Under the pieces are notes generated by a model that was not told the origin of the DNA, did no database searches, and saw nothing but the letters and a program-made list of their open reading frames with translations. Below, in pieces: positions 26,848 through 37,128 of a DNA stretch of 64,000 nucleotides. How positions within the stretch are numbered: position 1 is the first letter of the stretch; every line of letters begins with the position of its first letter. The position numbers and the translations under genes were made by a program. The stretch lies in the NCBI GenBank assembly GCA_036897445.1, contig JAYMTL010000116.1, forward strand, positions 1 through 64,000. The letters run 5' to 3'. The stretch is from Pelargonium tetragonum (taxonomy: Eukaryota > Streptophyta > Magnoliopsida > Geraniales > Geraniaceae).

Positions 26848-28850
26848 GAAGTCTATTTTCTTCATTTTACTTAGATTTAGGCAAAATTCCGTGAAACCGG
26901 CCAAAAACTACACCCCAATAGGAAAGAGGAAACCTTGTAGAAAAGTAAAGTATAGTTTCTATTCCTTCGCCTACGTGAAGATAGTAGAAAGAGAAGGATC
27001 CTTATCCCAGATACTCCACTGATTATACAAGCCCAGTATGTTCCTGGTATCTAGTATTTGGAGGGACTCTTTCATTTTTTTTTATCGATGCGTTATAAAG
27101 AGCGGAGTCTTAGAATTTGGTTTATAGCCCTTCTTTGGACTACTTCTATTACCCAAATTCTTGTCAAACAAAGTCTAATAAAACCGAGCTTTTCTATCCA
27201 AATGAAGCTAATTAAGATTCTTTATAAATTCTTATTTTTTAGGAATTCCAAAAGTTTAAAGCAATTTCCTAATTTTTGAAATGGGATACCAACCTTAAAC
27301 AGACTTTAAATAAGAAATTTAGCCCTAATAAGGTTTACTTTAACTACGTCATGAACAAGGCAACGTTTCAGGGAATCCTATATCGCGGCAATTTTTTAGA
27401 GGATAAGGGCGGGGAGGCTATATCCCCCTTTTTACCAAATTTTAGAGTCGTACTATTATGGATCCCTTTCAATTTTTTTTATAGTCATTTTTTGTGCTAG
27501 TTGGCATAAAAGCATAAAAAGAGAAGGGTTTTCTTAACATAAAATTCTAGTAATCAAAGGTCAAGTCTTTAGTTACAAACTAGACAGCAAATCCTTATAA
27601 ATTGGCGTCATAAAGCTAGAAAAATATAGTAAATATAAGCTGGTTTAGAAATTTATGTATTCATATAGCAGGCACTCTTAGGCGTTTTTTCTAATGGTAA
27701 TATCTCAAGATACAACAAGCAATTCTTTCTTATAGAACAAAAAAATCACTTAGATATAACAATTTAGTTTTCAAATCTTCAGGCTTATATTATAAGTAAG
27801 TCATTAGTGATAGTCAAATTTAGTTCATTTAAGAGATGCCAATGGTTCGAATCCCGGGGTCCCTCTTTTGAATTATATATTTATTGTAGATTTACAAAAA
27901 AAAAGAATTAGTAAGTAGAAGCTCTTTAGTAGTGTATGACAAGGATCGGTACGACACGGGCTGCCTCCCTGTTCGTTCGAGTCTTATCATGAGTATAAGC
28001 TACTCTTTGTATAAGAATTTTTGCTGAGTTACAGCCATAAAAAAGGAAAAGCACGCTTTCAAAAGCGGGGTAAAATCCATAGAAGATTTGAACTAGAGGC
28101 TTAGGAGAACTTGAGGAAGAAATTTACTAAAAACCTGTGTATAATATTGTAGATAATGGTAATCGCATTCATTTATAAGACATAATAAAAAGACATTCAG
28201 AGCTCTAATCTAAACGAGATTTTTTTTAGCATTTGTAAAGGAAAGATATAAGAATCCCTTAAAAATTCTCGTTACTTAGCCCCCTAAAGATTATGAGAAA
28301 AGAGGAGTCGCTACTTCAATGAGAGTTGCCCTTTTAAGAAAAACTTGTGGTAAGTTAGGAAAAAATAGCAATAAAGAACCCGAAACGAATTTGAATCATA
28401 ATTACCAAACCGGAAAGATTTTATGTCTGATACGAAGGGATCTTTTTAAATAAGTCGAAGCTTTTTGTAATATACTTTTTTCAGGGTTTACTACTCTCTT
28501 AAAGGAAGCCCGGGAACTACTAGAAAAATTGAACCATTGATAAGTTAGCTAGAATCTTTTTTTAAATGCACCCATAGAACCCCTCAGTCTTACTTAAAAA
28601 TTGAAAAATAGGGACCTCCTTATCTCTAGATTCAAACCCCGGCAATATAATATATATAGTCTAACGCGGGAAAACCTTAGAATCCTCCTTAGCTGTCTTG
28701 TGTTCTATAACCAAAAAAGCACCCCCTGTAAAACTTGGAGTCAGTTTTTTATAGATTGAAAAGGGCTCTAGCAGGATCCCTGGGCATAATTGCTGGCTAA
28801 ACCCTAAATTAGTTGCAACAGCTCAAGCCTCCAAATGAAAGAAGTTAGTA
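26848..28850. other. Alpha-type AT-rich intergenic DNA, no gene seen
   Basis: No gene supported. Two small plus-strand frames, 27058-27279 and 27276-27500, overlap by four bases like translationally coupled genes, but both begin at TTG, match nothing known and are of chance length. An isolated T-loop-like ttcgaatccc at 27845 has no matching acceptor or D arm. Confidence 0.45.
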
Positions 28851-28853
28851 TAC

Positions 28854-28902
28854 TTAGGAGCAAAAAAAAACATTGACTTCAGGAGTCAGTCCACTTCTAG
28901 AG
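28854..28902 (+). pseudogene. tRNA-Phe 3' half remnant
   Basis: The 16-mer cagtccacttctagag (28887-28902) is identical to the T-arm and acceptor end of the better preserved tRNA-Phe-like sequence (57726-57741). Upstream, ttaggagcaaa at 28854-28864 resembles the end of the tRNA-Phe D arm (TTAGAGCAAA), with the anticodon arm replaced by an A-run. It is a truncated, decayed copy that cannot fold as a tRNA. It supports repeated copying of one tRNA-Phe-bearing segment within this genome. Confidence 0.45.
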
Positions 28903-30350
28903 GTCTAGTTTTCAAAGAGTAAAGCATTAAGTTTTCATTTTAAAGAAATATATACGAAAGTTCTCAGTCTTTTTTGATTAGACTAGGGCGCCTTCTCGAT
29001 CTCGATAAAAAAAGAAATTCTCTTTATTTAGTAAAAGCTAATAATTATTCACTCATAATAGAATTCCGGGCTAAAGGAGGACTCTCTAGGTTCATTTTAC
29101 TAGATTTATAGAAAAAGGGGCTTAGACTTATAGGGTATACCCGTTTGCTAGGGGTCTGACATTCTTATTTATACAAGTAGTTTTTCAGTAAATAAAAGGG
29201 GTTTTGAAAATAGAACCCTCCGAAAGTTTCCCATATAAGTGGCTGAACCAATAAAATAGTAGTATTTAGGAAAAAGGATTCTGCTACCTATGTGGCCCTT
29301 CATGCATTAAATTTTGAATCAAAAGGGCTTTTTATATAATTAAGGTTTCCTAGAGTATAAGGACCCTCTGCTCTATCTATAAGTGCATTCAGTTAGATTC
29401 TAGTCTTAGTTTTTAGTGTTTAAACGGGTCTTAACTTCAGTCTCTTTTGTAATTACTGCCTTTTTGAAGTGAATCAGGCTTTAGGCGAGTGCCTCTATCT
29501 AATAGCATAACTTAAAGGATCAAACTTAAGAAGTATAAGTACTTGGTAAACAAAAGCAAGGGCTTTCCAAAATTTTAGAATCTTGATGGCATAAAGGATA
29601 TCCGGGTTACTCCTTTTTTATAGTCGCCGACCTAAGTTTAGCATGCTTGTGCCCGAGGATCCACTCGTTAGTTTGCGGAAATCTAAGGTATAGGTTTTCT
29701 AAAGAAAGTCAGGGTTCTGAGTATATTCAATTCAGCTGCTAATTCCTAGTTTTTATACTACAAAGGGGTGGGCCCTCTTTCTTATGTTAGGTAGGGCCCT
29801 CTAAACTCGTGGTTCTTATTAGTCCCGAAAAAGCCTCCGCAGCTATCAGTCTTTTTCTATATTCTATAAGATAAGTTTGAGGCTCAAGCGGACCTCTTAG
29901 AAAGTCTTATGTAAATAGAAGGTTGTAAAAGGAGTATAACGCAATACCTTTATAGTAAAGTCTGGAACCTCTATAGGGATTTTCCCCTGGGTCAGAAACG
30001 AAAGAAAATAATAATAGGACAAGCAGAGTCTCCTTGTAGATAAAATGCGGTCTCTCAAGCTGCCAGAAGTTTGTTTTCACAAAGAGGGTCCCGAAAGTTT
30101 TTGATTTAGTATAAATTTACAAGTCTACGGAGTACTGTGGGGAGACCTAAAGCATTGCTTTTAAGGTTTCTGAAAGCAAAGGGATCCCCTATTATTTGAG
30201 GCCGCGATTACTCCTGAATTTTATAGATGTGGTTGGAATTGAATTCTTTTTGTGAAGTCTCTAAAACATTTTTAACAAAGAGGCTAGAATTTAGGTTTTG
30301 GTAAGTACTCTACAAAGAAAATGAAGAGGAATATTCTTCTAAAACACAAG
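28903..30350. other. Alpha-type AT-rich intergenic DNA, no gene seen
   Basis: No open frame over 60 codons and no RNA gene. Two GGGCCC palindromes lie close together at 29770-29775 and 29794-29799. From about 29.4 kb the plus strand begins to shift to T and G, leading into the next beta tract. Confidence 0.45.
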
Positions 30351-30584
30351 GGTAAGTAAAAACGTTCAAGAGATAACTCTAACTAAACTAAACAGTGTCG
30401 GCTAGTAGATTTTGCAGTAAAAACTTTACGAACTTGTCCACATCTGAACTAGAAACTCTCTTTGCTTTGCTTGTAAGCTCTTTCAGGGAAGTTTCTTAAA
30501 TATTCCTGGTTGTTCTTGCTTGATAATATTCTTCTTGGTTGTAGCTAGAGGCTTAAATGTATTGTATCTTAGCTTTGTAGGCAA

Positions 30585-30600
30585 AGGATAACAGATTCTA
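30585..30600 (+). repeat. Dispersed 16-mer aggataacagattcta (copy 2 of 4)
   Basis: Together with the four bases before it (gcaa) this is identical over 20 bp to 34143-34162, so these two are closer to each other than to the copy at 17507. Confidence 0.55.
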
Positions 30601-32106
30601 TTTCTTTTGAGATAAGCTATTAGGAAGGTATCGAATTCCCAAGCCCTTGAAAACTACTCTTCTTTTTTCATTCTGAGAGTCTAAATCCTCTGTTTTTCAG
30701 ACCATCCATAATAAGGAGTTCTCTTGCTTTTAGGCTGAGGTTTTCTAGACAACCTTACTTTCAATTTTAGATTTTGGTATTAGGTATTCAATTTCAGACC
30801 TCTGAATTAACCAAATAGGGAAGTTCCTTTAACCATTAACAGGTAGCAATGCTTTTTTAGTCTCTAAGTTAGATATTAGACTCCCCCGTAGAAGTGTAAG
30901 GAATTAGAAACTAAGTAAGGGCTCAAACGAGCTCATTCCATTTCTCAGGGTTGAATATACAAAACCGGGTAGCTGAAGGTGAAATAGGATTTAGATAGAA
31001 TCCTTTAGTAAGAGATATAGATCCTCTAATCAATACAGGTAACGCTTTTATGATGGTATAGCAATGTGCATATTCGGAGCTCAATTCTCTTTTCTTTTAT
31101 GGATTTCCGGAACATTGAGTTCCTTAACTTCGTTACCTAAAAACTCTCTTTAAGAATTCTCTATCTAACCCTAGGTACATACTGTCCGCAGCAATTACAG
31201 GGTCTACCAGTGAAAGCAAGTACTCTGTGCCAGCTCGAACCTAACTAAAAGCCCTACCCTCTGAATTGTTGCTTTTTTGACAATAGAAATTTTTTTAATC
31301 TGATCCTTATTTACCCTTTTTCCTGTAAAGTTTTTTTTAACGAGTACATATTGACTTGGGAGTACTATTTGGACTCTCCGGTTCTTTTAGCTGGTAAAGC
31401 AGGAAAGGACTATACCTTGCAGCTCTTGGCTTTGGTTAAATCAGTGAGAGTACATTCCTAATTGAGTTGAGAGTGGAGTCCTAATAATTCAACATTAGTA
31501 AGAAATTACCTGAGCTTGCTTTTAGTCTGGATGTATCCCCCCAGTTTTATACTGATTATCAAGGAAAACTTCTGACTTTCCTAACCGGCCCCACTGAAAT
31601 CTACCGGTATTTGGATTCTTTGGAGGGAAGCTTACATTTATGGTAAAGACACCTCTCTTCTTTGTTGGGATTGCTGGTAAAGTTTCTAATCTTAAAAGAG
31701 TTCCAGTAGTTTACAGAGTACATTCTAAGAGTACCTGTTTTACTAGTCCGTCTTTTTCTATTTGTTGTAAAGCGGAGAACCCTATATTCGTTTGTAGCTA
31801 AAGGTGTTTAAGACAGAGTATTCTAGGATTGCTGCTTCCTTTAAATTAACTAAGTGGAATCTAAAATATAAGGGAAGTTCCTCTCGAAGCTAAACCTTCG
31901 AAATCTTGGGGATTCCATTTGTTTTTGTTCTGGATAGTAAAGTTGATATTTGTTATAATGGAGGCTACTATTTCTTCCTTTGAGACTCAAGAATCTTAGA
32001 AGAGGTTCCTGATAAAATGAAACTCTAGGAATGCTAGCTAGTGCTAATGAATTCCGGCGCAGGCAGAAAGCTTACTATTTCAGGAGTATGAGAATTTTAG
32101 GAAGGT

Positions 32107-32162
32107 GTTCATTCTTAATTCCTGATAAGAAGTTGAAGAACTCAATTTGAAAGACCTGTAAC
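32107..32162 (+). repeat. Diverged duplicate of 18458-18513
   Basis: Shares, in order, ttcttaat, attcctgataag, gaagaactcaa and gaaagacctgtaac with the earlier copy. Confidence 0.5.
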
Positions 32163-32399
32163 GAAAGTTTCCTTAGAAGCTTGATACCGAGCTAAGAACC
32201 CGGCGCATAGTTGGTATGCTAAAGTTGATTCACTTACTTCATTTGGAATTCGATACCTTTTTTAATGCTAGATACACAATCTTATCTCTTAATCATGTTA
32301 GTTCTTTAAAATTTTGTTTTCAGTTGTGAATTGAATAGGAATTATATATAGGTTCTAGATTCTGGTATTCCCTCCAAAACCTCCAAAAAGCTCGGGTTC

Positions 32400-32900
32400 A
32401 GGGTTTAGTTTACGGAATGGAATATAAAAAGGAGTTGAAACAAAAGTCAGACTTTTTTATGCGTTTTCTAGTTTTTGGTTAAAGGTATTTAAGGAGAAAA
32501 CTAAGACTAAGTAAAAGGAGGTCTATCTAAGAAATGTAGGGTCAATCCTAGAGTTTATGACTAATTAAAAAAAATGTACAAACAGGTATCCTAGGTAATA
32601 AAAAGTAAAAAAGGAAGAATTTATATAAAAATGAGGTTTTCATGTTCCCTTTTTTATTTAGCTTTTACAAGCTTGATTCAGTCTTTTTGAAGTATTTCAT
32701 TATCTGGATTTCCTTATCTCTTTACTTTATCCTGGAATTTCTAAGTAAATAAGTAGGTCAGTTCCGCTAAAGTAAGGAGTTTACTTGGATTACATCAAAG
32801 GGCTTTCTAGTTTTTTAGCGAGGAAGTTTCAGAAGAAGCTTTTGCTTTCAAGTTTGAATTGATAGTTAGGTTTCAGGATAGTTAAGATTTAGGGAAGATT
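32400..32900 (+). repeat. Diverged duplicate of 14830-15270
   Basis: Collinear with the earlier segment through about ten shared words (see the entry at 14830). The match is best at the right end, gaagtttcag at 32823 through ggatagtt near 32876. Confidence 0.55.
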
Positions 32901-33018
32901 TTAGGAAAAGAAAATTTTGTAATATTTGTTTTTTTAGGAACCCCTTTTTCTGGTTTATTTTGGTGTTGCAGGTCTTTTAGTGTGTAGTTTGACTATTATT
33001 ATACTACTAAGAATTGCA

Positions 33019-33097
33019 TTTCCTTCCCTTCGCGAAGCTACTGAGATGGGTGTATGTAGTATTAAAGCCCCTATTTCCAATGATAAGGACATAAAGG
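33019..33097 (-). repeat. Gamma signature copy J
   Basis: Read on the minus strand: block one is ctttatgtccttatcattgg (33097 down to 33078), very close to copy F (tctgtagcttatccattggg). After about 30 nt comes a block ending cccatctcag, then the hairpin cttcgcgaag and the purine block ggaagga. The hairpin bases differ from other copies, but pairing is perfect. Confidence 0.45.
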
Positions 33098-34071
33098 CAA
33101 GAAGAATATCTCTTAATTAAGTATTTACTTTCTACTTGAATTAGAAACCTATGGTTAATATAATAGCTACCAACAACCCTATAACAAACAGGTAATAAGC
33201 ACCTGTCTCGCTTCTCTACTAATCTACTAACTCCTGCGTAACTATCTCTTCTCCTATAGATCCTAAGAAGTCTATCTCCTAAAGAGCTGCGCAAGCAAGA
33301 AAGGGTATGATACAGAATGAATAAAGTGAAGTAAGTAATAGTAATGAAGAATAAAGAGAATCTAAAAGGAAGATTTGATTCTTCGAAAAGTTGGGTTTTC
33401 CTTCATTTCATTTATAGTATGTATCCGGCCAGATAAAGTAAAAAGAAGAGTAATTCTCAAGTTCCAAGGCTTTCTTTTCGGAAAAGGTAGGTAGAATATT
33501 AAGGAAATCCCACTTTCTCGAAGTGAAAGGGTTAAATGAAATTACTTAAGGCGCTTTCTAGTGTGTTGTGTTCGAAGTTTCCTTGTAGGTAGAAGTCAGG
33601 TTTAACCTCAACAAGTGAAAGTCTGTAAAGCAGGAGCTTATAACATAAACCCGGACAAAATTCTTTATACTAGTCTTTCTTGAGTAAAGTTTAGGAAAAC
33701 AAAGTACTTATCCAATAGAGGAGTCTCCCTTTTTCATGTCTAAGCGGATAAGCTATAAATAAAGGAGAGGCTTAAATATACATATTTACCTGTCTTGCTA
33801 ATAATTAGTATTCTCTTACTTAAGAGGTCAAGGTTCTCATTTCTATATTCTATTGGAGGAATTCATCTTTTCCAGAAAAGATGGAAAATTGTATTCAGTT
33901 TCTTTGAGATTAGGAACCCGATAAATAAAGGGTAATGTCAGATAAGATCAGCTATTATAATTCCACTGACTTTGAAAGCTAAATAAAGGACTCCATATAG
34001 CGCTTTCTTCTAGGAATCGTTACCTTGGTAAGGGGAACCGAGATCTGAGCTTAGTGTTGTTCTTTCTTTGC

Positions 34072-34085
34072 TAATTGCATTACCT
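34072..34085 (+). repeat. Dispersed 14-mer taattgcattacct (copy 3 of 3)
   Basis: Identical to 718-731 and 15656-15669. It stands about 60 bp upstream of the 16-mer copy at 34147. Confidence 0.45.
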
Positions 34086-34115
34086 CAGTCTCTCTTTGCA
34101 ATGCTTTCGCAAGTT

Positions 34116-34135
34116 GACTTGTATTAGTTCTTCTG
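34116..34135 (+). repeat. 20-bp match to 19714-19733
   Basis: gacttgtattag followed by ttcttctg differs by one base from 19714-19733. Part of it (agaactaataca, inverted) also appears at about 49490-49501, in the same relation to the inverted 16-mer. Confidence 0.5.
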
Positions 34136-34146
34136 ATAGCAAGCAA

Positions 34147-34162
34147 AGGATAACAGATTCTA
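34147..34162 (+). repeat. Dispersed 16-mer aggataacagattcta (copy 3 of 4)
   Basis: Lies 11 bases beyond the 20-bp match ending at 34135, which places it in a conserved order of words within the beta repeat. Confidence 0.55.
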
Positions 34163-35877
34163 ATTCTCTTGTTTTTGGAAAATAGATACAGCTTATGAAC
34201 TTAGACTCATTTTCTTTTCCTGGTTGGGATTGAAGCACTATCAGTATTAGTGGTGTAGCTATTTAATAGAAAGGAGACTGAATGAAAGGAGGTTTAGAAG
34301 TTTCAATATATATAGATTCTCTTGTTAAGCAATCTTGGAAGTCAATGTTTTGCAAGGTACTTCACTTATTAGATAGAGTGCTTTATGAGGATCATTGTAG
34401 CTATTTCTCAGAATTCTTATGAAAAGAAGTTCCTGGATAAGAAAGAAACTCTTGTAGCTCTGATCTCTAGAGTATATGGATCTTCCCCAGATAAATCCTA
34501 GTATTTACCTTACACTTTAGGAAAGAACTCTCGGATCTCTGGCTGGATTGTTCCGATCATTTTTGACGGTAATGACAGAACATAAACCGGATTCCTTGTT
34601 GGGTATTGCTGCTAAAGCTAAGAAATGAGTTCCTTTTTGGAGTTCTTCGTTATCCTTTATTAAGTTTTATATTGCAAGTTTTTAGGTTCACAGGTTTGGC
34701 TGCTGATAGTTAAACGCAGATAAATGAAGATTTTCGGCAATTGGGAAATAGAATTGAAAAAGTTTTAGCTGAAGTCATTTCACTTTTGTATTTTGAGTTT
34801 TCTTGGCGGTTATAATTTAGGATTTTCTAATATTCTTTTTCGAATTTCTTATTCAGGCTGGACCAAGAAATCCCTATGATTGACAGTTCTTCATAGTATG
34901 TAATAAGCTTTCATTTAATAGGGTATCTAGCTTAGGTATTCCGAAGAAACTCTTGATTCTCTTAGTTAGATAGAAACATTACCTTATTTTATTACTTCAA
35001 CACAAGTCATCCCATTCTATACACACGGGTATCTCTCTTAAGACTGACTGTAGGGTTCCGTGATAAGTCTAGCTCACCCCACTATATAAACTTTCTAATA
35101 GTTACAAAGAGTAAGATAAATGAAGTCTAGCTACAAATAATAAGAAAACAACAGTGGAACTATAAAACATCTAAGAAAAATTCTAAACTCTTATTATAAT
35201 GTAAGGCATTGATTAGAACAAGTAAGATTATAGGCGCTTACACAAAGGTAGGTACATTTAGCTCAGAACATAAATACATAAAAAGCCCCCAATACGGGTC
35301 CCTTTTCTAAACTAAAAAAGGGTTCGCTATATAGCTTTCTAGTAAGAGGGAGTCGTGAGAGCTTGCTTCTCAGTCAAGGGAAAGAACTCCTTTTAGTGCT
35401 TATCAAGGGGTTAGATTTCCACCAGTTCCTCTTTTTTTACGGGATAAGGAATTCCTTTACTAAGTAAGAGAGTTTTCATAACAAGGTTTTCTTTCCTTTT
35501 TTAATCCTAATTCTTTATTAAAGAGTTCTTACTTTTACTACATTTGTGTACAGTATCTGTAGCAATGGAAGTAAGATAATTCTGCATCTTTTGATTGAAT
35601 AGAAATGAAAGAATTCGCGTAGTAGAAGTTTGACTTTTCTATTTATATTCTATAAAAGAGGGTAACAGCTTTTCCAGAACAAATAGATAGAGAAGTATGA
35701 ATCATCTAGAAGGGTCCAAGGCCCATTTAACAAAGTAAGAAATTATAGAAAATCAACAGCTTACAGAATTGCAGCATTTTTGATTTCCCTGACTGATTTT
35801 CCTGTCACTGTCTGTGAAAAAAATGAAGTTTTCTGGTCATGTCATAATGTGTTATATCTATAATACTTTACGGCATT

Positions 35878-35951
35878 AACCTTCTTCGGATGCACACTCA
35901 GGTGGTAACCTCCTTTATAAGGTTATGGTTATATAGAATAAGTAATAAGAA
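35878..35951 (-). repeat. Gamma signature copy H, degenerate
   Basis: On the minus strand it reads ttcttattacttattc, then ggttaccacctgag, then ccgaagaaggtt. The order and spacing fit, but two blocks carry several changes. Medium to low confidence. Confidence 0.3.
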
Positions 35952-36490
35952 CACCGAGAGGATTTTCCTTTACTCTCTAATATAAAGAAAAGTATAAGCT
36001 ACTCAGCTAGAAAAGAATACAATAGGCACCAACCAATAAGGACTCTCTGTTCTTAGATTAGAAATGCCTCTTTTTTACCGATAAGCACAAAGAATAAAAA
36101 TAAGAGGAAGTTTACCTTATTATGCTTATTATGATTAATACACTAGCACAAGTCAAATCTCACTAAAGCTCCAATAATCTTAGAATCTATTTCTTTCTCA
36201 TAGACAAGAGTAACAAAAGAGACTCTATCTAAAAAGATAAAAACATTTATCTTTCTCTATACGAAAGGTAATACAACGAGCTATATTCACCAAAAGAAAA
36301 GGAACGCTCTTTAGATAAAGGAGCAGGTAGAGCTCTTAAGACTCCTAGTAGAGTATAGCTACGAAGATTAGTACTAAAAAACGAGTGAAGAATAGTATGA
36401 AAGTAAAACAAATTAAGTCAAGAAAAAATTATAGGGTATTTGGGCTTCTAATGTGTGGTATGTATTATAGTTATACTACCACGAGGAGTT

Positions 36491-36589
36491 AACCTTCCTC
36501 CGTAAACTACGGTCGGTAAAAAAGAGGTACTCATTAGTCAATTGGGTTAGTATCCTTCAAAACGAAAAGAGCATAAAACAGGAGGAATG
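36491..36589 (-). repeat. Gamma signature copy E
   Basis: On the minus strand: attcctcctgttttatgc (block one region), about 45 nt of spacer, ttaccgac, the hairpin ccgta-gtt-tacgg (5 perfect pairs), then ggaggaaggtt. The tcctcc before block one can also pair with the ggagga of the last block, giving a long-range closing stem. One of the clearest copies. Confidence 0.6.
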
Positions 36590-37030
36590 TCCCTTAAAGC
36601 TGAAACTATTCTTACTATTCTAAACTAGAATAACTCTTCTATCTAATAAGAGTACAAATAAGAATCCAATAGCTACAAGCTTAAGTGGTACAAGTTACAA
36701 GAAAAGAGGCCTAAGGAGCATCTCTCATAGGTATTGGCACTCTATTCTCCTAAAAACTAAAGGAAGTCTAGCTGCAAAGTGCAAAGAAGGAAGATTACTG
36801 GTCTAGCTCCTAAAAAGCAGGATCTATGGAAGAATGAAGTCAGTCAATATCAAAATAAAAAGTGGATTGGGTCTTTCGCTCGAAAGAGAGATTCTAACTC
36901 TCCAGAAAATGTAAAATTATAGGGCAGAAGTTGTAATTGATGGTCTCCTTTTTCTAGTTTTGGGGTCATAGGAAAGTTAGAAGGAATTTTGGGTGTTACA
37001 GGTCCCTGTGTAAGATGTGCTAAACCTGTA

Positions 37031-37047
37031 CTATTCTATTCTATTCT
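37031..37047 (+). repeat. Pentamer tandem (ctatt)3
   Basis: Three exact ctatt units plus two bases. It lies four bases upstream of signature copy I. Confidence 0.8.
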
Positions 37048-37050
37048 GGA

Positions 37051-37128
37051 AATCCTTCCCTTCGCAAAGTTACGGATGTACTCTCTACTGTATAAGGAAC
37101 AATCTTTTACAATAAGCACAAATAAGAC
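37051..37128 (-). repeat. Gamma signature copy I
   Basis: On the minus strand: gtcttatttgtgcttatt (block one), about 32 nt, tacatccgtaact, hairpin ctttgcgaag, then ggaagga. Spacing equals that of copies B and J, and the hairpin resembles that of J with one change. Block two is the least conserved part. Confidence 0.4.

Larger units (their letters stand above)
30351..35000 (+). repeat. Beta-type dispersed repeat tract, plus orientation
   Basis: G+T-rich plus strand with many words in common with 14.1-20.0 kb: the 16-mer aggataacagattcta twice (30585, 34147), ctggtaaag-like words (31390, 31671, 34607), the gacctgtaac segment (32107-32162) and the long collinear block 32400-32900. A gamma signature copy and its flanks interrupt it at about 33000-33420. 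There is no gene; the minus-strand frame of 95 codons at 33007-33294 overlaps the signature copy and is not recognised. Confidence 0.5.
35001..36900 (-). repeat. Gamma-type tract, minus orientation
   Basis: At about 35.0 kb the plus strand switches abruptly from G+T-rich to A+C-rich, and CTA replaces TAG as the favoured triplet, as if the gamma sequence were inverted. Signature copies E (36491-36589) and H (35878-35951), both minus, lie inside. No gene or open frame of note. Confidence 0.45.

Noticed and set aside
27058-27500. Two consecutive frames overlapping by four bases, like coupled genes
   Set aside because: Both need TTG starts, neither has a recognisable product, and no ribosome-binding site stands out.
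27837-27866. T-arm-like ggttcgaatccc
   Set aside because: No pairing acceptor, anticodon or D arm within a tRNA length upstream.
33007-33294. Longest minus-strand open frame, 95 codons
   Set aside because: It has no recognisable domain, is arginine- and tyrosine-rich in a way expected from this DNA texture, and overlaps signature copy J, whose relatives have no open frame.
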